A stretch of DNA of 20,126 bases from a virus: positions 1 through 20,126 of IMG/VR virus record IMGVR_UViG_3300030329_000900; one strand, written 5' to 3'. Within the stretch, counting starts at the first letter, position 1; each line of letters starts with the position of its first letter. This document shows, piece after piece, positions 6,959-13,625 of the stretch. A model generated the notes under the pieces. That model had not been told where the DNA came from. It was given only the letters and a program-made list of their open reading frames with translations, and searched no databases. The translations under genes and the position numbers were made by a program.

Positions 6959-7448
6959 ATCTACATTATCAATTAAAACAATTAAAAATTTTTTACCCGA
7001 TCAAATTTTTAAAGAAATACAAAACATACTTTTTAGTGAAAGTTTTCCTTACTATTTTGTAAATTATGTAGTTAATGCTGATGATCGTTCTGATTATTTT
7101 TTTACTCATCACTTATTACATGAAAAAGGATCTAGTGCATATTTTAATAAAATATTAGCTCCTTTAATTGGTAGACTTACTTTTAACAGATTAACAAGAG
7201 CTAAAATTAATTTTTATACCAAAAAACATAAATTTATTAAAACCGCATACCATGTAGATTCTAAAAATCCTCATTTTGTTGCTTTATACTCTGTCAATAC
7301 AAATAATGGTTTTACTCAATTAGAAAATGGACCCACTCTTCCTTCGATTGAAAATACTATGCATATATTTGATGGTAGTCTTAAACATTGTAGCGTGGCT
7401 CAAACTGATACAAATGCTAGAATTAACATTAATATAAATTTATTATAA
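6948..7448 (+). CDS. 2OG-Fe(II) oxygenase-like protein, short subtype C, 166 aa
   Basis: Overlaps the previous gene by 11 bases; no other in-frame ATG occurs before residue 138, so this start is forced. Paralogue of the gene at 5767: IKTIKNFLPDQIFKEI at the N-terminus, SFPYYF near residue 32, then AYHVDSKNPHFVALYSVNTN and an ARININ end. Metal-ligand candidates are H102, D104 and H147 (SLKHCS), with R158 binding 2-oxoglutarate; all are present at normal spacing. The paralogues differ at many positions, so the duplication is old or the two copies were acquired separately. Function and substrate are unknown. Confidence 0.78.
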   Translation: MKNKSTLSIKTIKNFLPDQIFKEIQNILFSESFPYYFVNYVVNADDRSDYFFTHHLLHEKGSSAYFNKILAPLIGRLTFNRLTRAKINFYTKKHKFIKTAYHVDSKNPHFVALYSVNTNNGFTQLENGPTLPSIENTMHIFDGSLKHCSVAQTDTNARINININLL

Positions 7449-7451
7449 TTC

Positions 7452-7964
7452 ATGAAAAATTTTACTTATTTAAAAGATAATTTTTTAAGTTCTAAGTCAT
7501 GCACAAGTTTAATAAAAAAATTTAAAGATGATGTAAGACGTGGAGAAAAAGAGTATCACGGATATTTGGCTAAAGATTTAGAAAACACTGTAGAGTATTT
7601 AAAGCTTCATAAAAAGCTTACTCCTTTCTTAAAAAAATATGTAGATAAATTTCCAGAAATTAATTTTACAGCAGATGTTTGGGGAATTACTAATATGCGT
7701 TTTAAATTATTTAAACCTGGACAATCTTTTGAGAGATGGCATTCAGAGCATAGTTTTGATTATTCAACTAGGTTATTAAATATAATGATATATCTAACAG
7801 AACATAATTGTGGCACAGAATTTTTTAATGGAGATTATATAAAATCAGAAATTGGTAGGCTAGTTATTTTTCCATCTTACTTTACTCATACTCACAGAGG
7901 ACAGAAATGTCCTAATAATAAAACTAGGTATATTATTACCGGTTATGTTAATTTTATAAAATAA
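7452..7964 (+). CDS. 2OG-Fe(II) oxygenase, prolyl-4-hydroxylase-like, subtype B, 170 aa
   Basis: Starts 3 bases after the previous stop, without a clear Shine-Dalgarno. Core motifs are strong: RFKLFKPGQSFERWHSEHSF with H97 and E99 as ligands, RLLNIMIYLTEHNCGTEFF as the central strands, EIGRLVIFPSYFTHTHRG with H146 as third ligand, and R159 in TRYIITGYVNF as the 2-oxoglutarate contact. The W-H-x-E-H and F-P-x-x-x-T-H-T-H-R-G motifs are, as I recall, common in phage members of the prolyl-hydroxylase-like clade. Its order of features matches the gene at 5222. The enzyme is likely to be catalytically competent; possible targets include protein side chains, but the sequence does not show which. 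Confidence 0.84.
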   Translation: MKNFTYLKDNFLSSKSCTSLIKKFKDDVRRGEKEYHGYLAKDLENTVEYLKLHKKLTPFLKKYVDKFPEINFTADVWGITNMRFKLFKPGQSFERWHSEHSFDYSTRLLNIMIYLTEHNCGTEFFNGDYIKSEIGRLVIFPSYFTHTHRGQKCPNNKTRYIITGYVNFIK

Positions 7965-7968
7965 AAAA

Positions 7969-8541
7969 ATGGATATAGCTACTCCTGTAAAACATTGGTA
8001 TTGGTTTTTTGAAAATCTGTATACACCTAAAGAAATTAATCTTTTAAATAAAAAAATTAAAAAAAATTTACTTAATTTAAAAGATAACCCAGCCACGGGT
8101 GTGATTAAAACTTCTAAAGTTTCTATTTTTAATCCATCTAATATGCCAGAATTAGATCGAGTTTTTCAATGTATACATAAAGCAAATCGTTTTAATTTTG
8201 GTTTTTATTTATTTGATTCTGTAGATGAAAAAAGACTTCCACTTAATTATAATGTTTATGATTCTAAGACTAAAGCGGAATATAAGTATCATACAGATGG
8301 ACAGTATGAAAATCCCATAGCAGATACTAAGTTAACATCCATTTTAAATTTATCTACTTCTTCTTACAAAGGTGGAGAATTTTATATAAACCCTTTTGGA
8401 AAAGAGCACCTAGTTCCTCAAATTTCTAAACCCGGAACTTTGCTTGTTTTTCCATCTTCGTTTTTTCACAAAGTTACCCCTGTTATAGAGGGTAAACGAA
8501 TAACTGTAAGCATTTGGTCAAAAGGGCCCAAGTTTAGATAA
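7969..8541 (+). CDS. 2OG-Fe(II) oxygenase, PKHD/PiuC-like, subtype D, 190 aa
   Basis: The last cassette gene, 4 bases after the previous stop. It has the clearest match to the P4Hc/PKHD-type hydroxylase fold: WYWFFENLYTPKEINLLNKK at the N-terminus, EYKYHTDGQYENP with H108 and D110 as iron ligands, TKLTSILNLSTSSYKGGEFY, then KPGTLLVFPSSFFHKVTPV with H167 and EGKRITVSIWSKGP with R177 binding 2-oxoglutarate. The spacing of 10 between H167 and R177 and the S-x-W-x-x-GP ending are typical of this type. Similar enzymes are, from memory, common in cyanophages, where their targets are unknown. No promoter-like sequence precedes it, and a promoter-like element follows, so it closes the operon. Confidence 0.88.
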   Translation: MDIATPVKHWYWFFENLYTPKEINLLNKKIKKNLLNLKDNPATGVIKTSKVSIFNPSNMPELDRVFQCIHKANRFNFGFYLFDSVDEKRLPLNYNVYDSKTKAEYKYHTDGQYENPIADTKLTSILNLSTSSYKGGEFYINPFGKEHLVPQISKPGTLLVFPSSFFHKVTPVIEGKRITVSIWSKGPKFR

Positions 8542-8542
8542 G

Positions 8543-8599
8543 TTGATATTTCAATAAAATTCCAATATATTGCTATAAATAAACTTATAAATATTTATA
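8543..8599 (+). promoter_or_regulatory. Promoter/operator-like element after the oxygenase cassette
   Basis: This 65-base gap begins TTGATATTTCAATAAAATTC, matching 15 of 18 positions of the element at 4658 from TTGA to AATAAAAT. It continues with a perfect 10-base palindrome CAATATATTG at 8563-8572, whose centre lies 24.5 bases from the TTGA start, exactly as for the dyad at 4674-4691. It is followed by TGCTATAAATA (a -10-like or late-promoter-like box at 8574-8581) and a perfect 14-base palindrome TATAAATATTTATA at 8586-8599. A promoter driving the gene at 8607 and its followers is the simplest reading. Confidence 0.45.
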
Positions 8600-8606
8600 C
8601 AATGTT

Positions 8607-10817
8607 ATGCTACAAAAAATAGGTTTTCAACCTGGTATTAATAAACAAATCACACCTACAGGAGCTGAAGGACAATGGGTAGACTGTGATAATGTTCGTT
8701 TTAGATATGGTACACCAGAAAAAATAGGTGGTTGGAATCAATTAGGTGGATCTGGATCTAATGAATTAACAGGTGCGGGTAGAGGAATGCATCAATTTAT
8801 TAACAGTTTATCTAGAAAATATTCTATTATAGGAACTAACAGAATTTTATATGCATACTCAGGTGATGTTTTTTATGACATACACCCTATTAAATCTACA
8901 ACAACGCTTACAAGTGCATTTACCACGACTAATGGATCACCAACAGTAACTATTACTTTTAGCACATCTCATGGTATTAACCCTCAAGACATAATATTGT
9001 TAGATAATTTTTCTACAATTACAAATTCTAACTTCGGTGCTTCTGATTTTGATGATAAAAAATTTATGGTAACGACAGTGCCAACAGCCACAACTCTTAC
9101 AATTACCATGCCTTCAAATGAAACAGGTAGTGGCGCTACAACATCAGGCGGTATTAGAGTGCAACACTATTATCCTGTAGGACCAGCAGTGCAAGCAAAA
9201 GGTTTTGGTTGGGGTTTAGGTTCTTGGGGTGGTGAAGATACATCTGCAATTACTACAACTTTAAATGGAGCATTATTAGATGATACTGCAGGAACAGGTG
9301 GCTCAGGAACTTCTATAACTTTAACAGATGCTTCACAGTTTCCAAGTTCAGGAACTAATTTTATACAAGTTGGTAATGAAGAAATATCTTATACAGGTGT
9401 TTCTGGAAATAATTTAACAGGAATTACAAGAGCGGTTAGAAATTCTACAAGGTCTGCACACTCTGATGGAGCTACAGTTACAAACTCAACTGATTATGTT
9501 GCATGGGGTGAAGCTGCATCAGGAGACTTAGTGCTTGAACCAGGAATGTGGTCACTAGATAATTTTGGTGATAAAGCAATTTGTTTAATACATGATGGTG
9601 CGTGTTTTTCTTGGGACTCAAGTTTATCTAACGCAACAGAAACAAGAGCAGCAATTATATCAGGTGCACCTACTGCATCAAGACATATGATTGTATCTAC
9701 ACCGGATCGTCACTTAGTATTCTTTGGAACAGAGACAACTATTGGAACCACATCTACACAAGACAATATGTTTATTAGATTCTCGGACCAAGAAGATATA
9801 AATACTTATACACCTACAGCAACCAACACAGCTGGCACACAAAGACTAGCTGATGGATCAGAAATTAGAGGAGCAATCAGAGGTAGGGATGCAATTTATG
9901 TTTGGACTGATACAGCGTTATTTACACAACGTTTTGTTGGTCAACCATTTACGTTTGCGTTTGCACAAGTAGGGACTAACTGTGGACTTCTTGGACAGAA
10001 CGCATGTGTAGAGGTTGATGGTGCAGCTTATTGGATGTCAGAGAATGGTTTCTTTAGATATGCTGGTAAATTAGAATCATTACCGTGTTTGGTAGAGGAT
10101 TTTGTATTTGATGATATAAATATTGATTCTGGTAATCAAATGGTATCTGCTGGATTAAATAATTTGTTTGGTGAAGTAATATGGTTTTATCCACAATCTT
10201 CATCGTCAGTTGTAAATAGAATGGTTGCATATAATTATTTTGATTCATCACCACAAAGACCAGTGTGGACTGTCGGTAGTTTAGCGAGAACTATATGGAG
10301 AGACTCTGCTGTATTTGGTAAACCACACGCTTTAGAATATGATGCAGACACTGATACATCTTTTGATGTGGTAGGTAACACTGAGGGTAGAACAAGTTAC
10401 TATGAACACGAAACAGGGACTGATCAAAATAGAAATGGAACTATAAGTGCAATTACTGCAAATATTTTATCTGGAGATTTTGATATCACACAAGCAAGAG
10501 CACAAGGAACAGGAAAAGTTACAGGTGTTGCAACATTTAGAGGAGATGGTGAGTTCTTAATGAAAATTAGAAGATTTATACCTGACTTTATTTCACAGAC
10601 TGGCACTACTAGAGTTACATTAAATTTACGAAACTTTCCAAATGATTCGGCAGCTAGTTCATCACTTGGACCTTTTGATATTACAACTTCTACTCAAAAA
10701 GTAGACACACGTGCAAGAGCTAGAGCAATAGCTTTAAAAGTGGAAAATACATCAACAAGTCAAAACTGGAAGTTGGGAACTTTTAGATTAGACACACAAC
10801 CAGACGGAAGAAGATAA
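8607..10817 (+). CDS. Large tail or DNA-stabilisation-like virion protein, 736 aa
   Basis: The start MLQKIGFQPGINKQITPTGA followed by WVDCDNVRFRYGTPEKIGGW is a pattern I know from many marine phage genomes. After it come GAGRGMHQF and a strand-turn layout (IIGTNRILYAYSGDVF, later DRHLVFFGTE, DAIYVWTDTALFTQRF and AAYWMSENGFFRYAG) that looks like a beta-propeller, as in tail hub or packaged-DNA stabilisation proteins of P22 gp10 type; that parallel is inference. Around residues 225-292 lies an insert (TSITLTDASQFPSSGTNFI, EISYTGVSGNNLTGITRAVR) that resembles a small beta domain seen in other phage proteins. A GWGLGSWGGED motif near residue 203 echoes the repeats in the gene at 567. No strong Shine-Dalgarno precedes the ATG. 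Confidence 0.75.
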   Translation: MLQKIGFQPGINKQITPTGAEGQWVDCDNVRFRYGTPEKIGGWNQLGGSGSNELTGAGRGMHQFINSLSRKYSIIGTNRILYAYSGDVFYDIHPIKSTTTLTSAFTTTNGSPTVTITFSTSHGINPQDIILLDNFSTITNSNFGASDFDDKKFMVTTVPTATTLTITMPSNETGSGATTSGGIRVQHYYPVGPAVQAKGFGWGLGSWGGEDTSAITTTLNGALLDDTAGTGGSGTSITLTDASQFPSSGTNFIQVGNEEISYTGVSGNNLTGITRAVRNSTRSAHSDGATVTNSTDYVAWGEAASGDLVLEPGMWSLDNFGDKAICLIHDGACFSWDSSLSNATETRAAIISGAPTASRHMIVSTPDRHLVFFGTETTIGTTSTQDNMFIRFSDQEDINTYTPTATNTAGTQRLADGSEIRGAIRGRDAIYVWTDTALFTQRFVGQPFTFAFAQVGTNCGLLGQNACVEVDGAAYWMSENGFFRYAGKLESLPCLVEDFVFDDINIDSGNQMVSAGLNNLFGEVIWFYPQSSSSVVNRMVAYNYFDSSPQRPVWTVGSLARTIWRDSAVFGKPHALEYDADTDTSFDVVGNTEGRTSYYEHETGTDQNRNGTISAITANILSGDFDITQARAQGTGKVTGVATFRGDGEFLMKIRRFIPDFISQTGTTRVTLNLRNFPNDSAASSSLGPFDITTSTQKVDTRARARAIALKVENTSTSQNWKLGTFRLDTQPDGRR

Positions 10818-10981
10818 TGGCAAAGATAGTACAAGTGTTAACAAGACCTAGTAAAGAGTATGAAGTAACAACTGCAGAAGCACAAGTTAGAGATCTTGAT
10901 GCAATAGTTGAAAAGTTGAATACAACTTATCAAGAAGATTTAAAACAGGAGGTAGAAGCATTTAACTTCTTTCTACAATAA
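10817..10981 (+). CDS. Small hypothetical phage protein, 54 aa
   Basis: An ATG overlaps the previous stop by one base (TAATG), and the reading frame ends in a TAA that overlaps the next ATG in the same way. The product begins MAKIVQVLTRPSKEYEVTTA and ends EAFNFFLQ. Residues 20-50 look helical, with charged and hydrophobic residues in a heptad-like order (DLDAIVEKLN), so a short coiled coil is possible. I do not recognise a function. The tight coupling on both sides and the virion neighbours argue that it is a real gene. Confidence 0.7.
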   Translation: MAKIVQVLTRPSKEYEVTTAEAQVRDLDAIVEKLNTTYQEDLKQEVEAFNFFLQ

Positions 10982-11322
10982 TGGCTAATAATTTTAAAAA
11001 TAAAAAAGTAGATTTAACAACAACTGATTTAACTACACTGTATACAGTGCCAACTGCAACTACAACTGTAGTAAAATCATTATTAGTATCCGAGGATGCT
11101 GGATCAGGGAGCACGATAACTATAACACTAGTTGATTCTAGCGGCACCATATTTAATCTATTCAAAGATAAGGCTATAGCATCTAAAGCAACAACAGAAC
11201 TTTTAACTCAACCTCTTGTAATGGAAGAGAGTGAGGTATTGAAGGTACAAGCTGCTGACGCGAATGAGCTGCACGTCATAGCTTCTCTATTAGAAATACA
11301 GCCAAGAGGAGTAGTTACATAA
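10981..11322 (+). CDS. Small putative virion protein, 113 aa
   Basis: Begins MANNFKNKKVDLTTTDLTTL and continues YTVPTATTTVVKSLLVS, STITITLVDSSG and PLVMEESEVLKVQAADANEL, ending in a HVIASLLEIQP strand. The alternating hydrophobic pattern suggests an all-beta protein of about 110 residues, like small capsid-decoration or tail-associated proteins. I recall this N-terminus from marine phage virion gene blocks, though its exact role is not established to my knowledge. It overlaps both neighbours by one base (TAATG), so it is translated together with them. Confidence 0.72.
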   Translation: MANNFKNKKVDLTTTDLTTLYTVPTATTTVVKSLLVSEDAGSGSTITITLVDSSGTIFNLFKDKAIASKATTELLTQPLVMEESEVLKVQAADANELHVIASLLEIQPRGVVT

Positions 11323-11492
11323 TGATTGAATTAAAACCAACAAAAGTAGAAACAACGTATAGACATAAGGAAACTGGAGAGATTTTTAAAGAAAAAAAAG
11401 ACTGGGAAACTAAAGGTTATAAGGCAGAAGACATGGCTCAAGATGTAAATGTTATAATGCCAAGCCTTGATTTATTAGGTAAAACCAAATAA
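11322..11492 (+). CDS. Small hypothetical phage protein, 56 aa
   Basis: Starts in a TAATG overlap with the previous gene and ends TAA at 11490-11492, 9 bases before the next ATG. The product MIELKPTKVETTYRHKETGE, then IFKEKKDWETKGYKAEDM, is charged and lysine/glutamate-rich and has no membrane segment. The YRHKETGE-x-F-KEKKDWE part resembles a short beta-hairpin, but I cannot assign a family. Position and coupling support it being real. Confidence 0.65.
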   Translation: MIELKPTKVETTYRHKETGEIFKEKKDWETKGYKAEDMAQDVNVIMPSLDLLGKTK

Positions 11493-11501
11493 GATAGTAA
11501 G

Positions 11502-13625
11502 ATGGCCATAACTAAATCACAACAAGCAAGACAGATGTTAAAAAAAGCAGGATTCGTAGAACAAGATGGTTCTTTAAATTTTATAAAAAACTCTGAATCT
11601 GTAACTGTACCAAAAGAATTTAAAGCTAGAAAAAATGCACCAGCAACAAAACTAGCATACATCACAGCTGAAGAAGCTAAGATGTTGAAGAAAATAAAAA
11701 AAGGTACACCTCACAAAGGACCAAAAGATATACCTAGTTATGATTCTTTTGGATCGATAGATGCAAGTGGTAAAGATACAGGTGTTGCAGGTAGTCAAGT
11801 AAGTGCCGCAGAGAGAGGTGATTTTACTGGATTTCAAGGAACAGGTGGTGGTCCAAAATTACCTCCAGGAGTAAAGAAAAAACCTTCAAAAGAAGCACAA
11901 GATTTAAGATCTGCTTTTATTGCAGCAGGTGGTGGACAAAGAGTTAACCCAGGTTTTTTTGATAGTAGAAACATCGTGTCTCCACAAGAATTAAGACTTG
12001 CAAAACAATTTGCACCAAAAGCTTTTAGAAAAACAAGAGGTGGTGGTTTAATGAATTTTATTACAGGTGGAGGATTTTTAGGAAATTTAGTAAGGGGTCT
12101 TGGCCAAAAATTTGGTTTAGGAAAAAGATTTAATGAACCAACGTATGATATGAGTCAGTTCAGTGACATAGGTTTATTAACAAACAGAGTTACTCCAAAC
12201 AATTTTGATATCTATAACGAGTTTGTAGATGATGATGAGGAAGATACAAATATGATCACCCCAAAAAGAAAACCAGAAATATCTTTTACTCCTAGTAGAA
12301 ATCCAGTCGGTGGATTAGATCAACTCGCTAGAGAAATAGAATTATTAGAAGCTACAAGACCTGGTAGAACTAAAATTGACACATTACCGGGATCACTTAG
12401 AGATTTTTATGTAAACAAACAAGGACTTTCTCCAACAAAAGAAGTAGAAATTATTCCTGATGATATTAATTTTACACCTTTTCAAAAAAATGTAATTGAA
12501 TATACACAAGACCAGACAGACGATGACTTTTTAAAAAGTGCTGTGGCTGATGTTTCTGCAAACGATATTAATCGTTTATTAGGTTTTACTTACGGTACAA
12601 CAGGACAACAAAAATATTCTCCTGAGACTGACATAGATACTATTAGAACAATAGAGGGTCCGTTTTTAAATCCCTCAATAACTAATCAAGAAATTAAAGA
12701 TGTATTAAATAGAAGAATTACAGAACCAACCGGCGTGTTTGCAGCGGATGGTGGACGTATTGGTCTTATGGAAGGGGGCATGCCTTACGAAGGTGGGATC
12801 ATGGATCTTGAATCAGCAAGACAAATGTATGGTTTGGGTAAATTAGTTAAAAAAATTACACGTGGTGTTAAAAAAATTGCAAAGTCACCAGTAGGTAAAG
12901 CTGCATTGTTATACACAGGTCTTGGTGGTTTGGGTAGTGTTGCTGGAGGAGGAACTTTTTTTGGTAATTTTATGAGTCCAATGAGTCAACTTGGAGGCAT
13001 AGGATCCATATTTTCTAAATCTGGATTAAGTAACATAGCAAAAGCAGGCAAGTCATTATTTGGCACAATGGAAGCAGTTAGTCCTCATAAAGATGTTTTT
13101 AAGAAAAATATTTTAGGTAAAGTTTTAACAAGTCCTACGGGATTAATAGCAGGAACATCACTAGTAGCAGGATTACTAACACCAGAACAAGAAGCAGAAG
13201 CACAAATGATATCTGATGAAACTGGTATAGATATTCAAGAGATAAGAGATAATCCTGATAAATATTTAGCGAGAAGATTTAAAGCAGAAGGTGGTTCTAT
13301 GAAAGAACCAGTAGCCAAAAAAACTATGCCACTATTAGACATGGGTGGACAAGAGATGGATTTAAGAGCTGAAGGTGGCTTTGTGCCAATAGGTAGAATG
13401 GAAAAGGCAGATGATGTGCCAGCAAGATTATCTAAGAATGAGTTCGTGTTTACAGCCGATGCAGTTAGAAATGCAGGTGAGGGAGATGTGGACAAAGGCG
13501 CAGAAGTTATGTATAACATGATGAAGAACCTCGAATCCGGAGGTGACGTATCTGAAGAATCGCAAGGATTAGAAGGCGCACGTAAAATGTTTCAAACATC
13601 ACAAAGATTAGAGGAAGTATTATAA
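11502..13625 (+). CDS. Large structural protein with GG-R/AEGG motifs, 707 aa
   Basis: The N-terminus (MAITKSQQARQMLKKAGFVE) is basic and helical; the first 200 residues are lysine- and glycine-rich. Three copies of a short motif are visible: AADGGRIGL at 414-422, KAEGGSM at 594-600 and RAEGGFV at 622-628. Hydrophobic, Gly-rich stretches lie near residues 464-490 and 547-559 and could insert into a membrane. The C-terminus DDVPARLSKNEFVF (637-650), followed by TADAVRNAGEGDVDKGAEVM, is a sequence I recall as strongly conserved among marine phages, normally in putative internal-virion or structural proteins. A role in DNA ejection would fit the location before two further large proteins, but is inference. 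Confidence 0.72.
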   Translation: MAITKSQQARQMLKKAGFVEQDGSLNFIKNSESVTVPKEFKARKNAPATKLAYITAEEAKMLKKIKKGTPHKGPKDIPSYDSFGSIDASGKDTGVAGSQVSAAERGDFTGFQGTGGGPKLPPGVKKKPSKEAQDLRSAFIAAGGGQRVNPGFFDSRNIVSPQELRLAKQFAPKAFRKTRGGGLMNFITGGGFLGNLVRGLGQKFGLGKRFNEPTYDMSQFSDIGLLTNRVTPNNFDIYNEFVDDDEEDTNMITPKRKPEISFTPSRNPVGGLDQLAREIELLEATRPGRTKIDTLPGSLRDFYVNKQGLSPTKEVEIIPDDINFTPFQKNVIEYTQDQTDDDFLKSAVADVSANDINRLLGFTYGTTGQQKYSPETDIDTIRTIEGPFLNPSITNQEIKDVLNRRITEPTGVFAADGGRIGLMEGGMPYEGGIMDLESARQMYGLGKLVKKITRGVKKIAKSPVGKAALLYTGLGGLGSVAGGGTFFGNFMSPMSQLGGIGSIFSKSGLSNIAKAGKSLFGTMEAVSPHKDVFKKNILGKVLTSPTGLIAGTSLVAGLLTPEQEAEAQMISDETGIDIQEIRDNPDKYLARRFKAEGGSMKEPVAKKTMPLLDMGGQEMDLRAEGGFVPIGRMEKADDVPARLSKNEFVFTADAVRNAGEGDVDKGAEVMYNMMKNLESGGDVSEESQGLEGARKMFQTSQRLEEVL

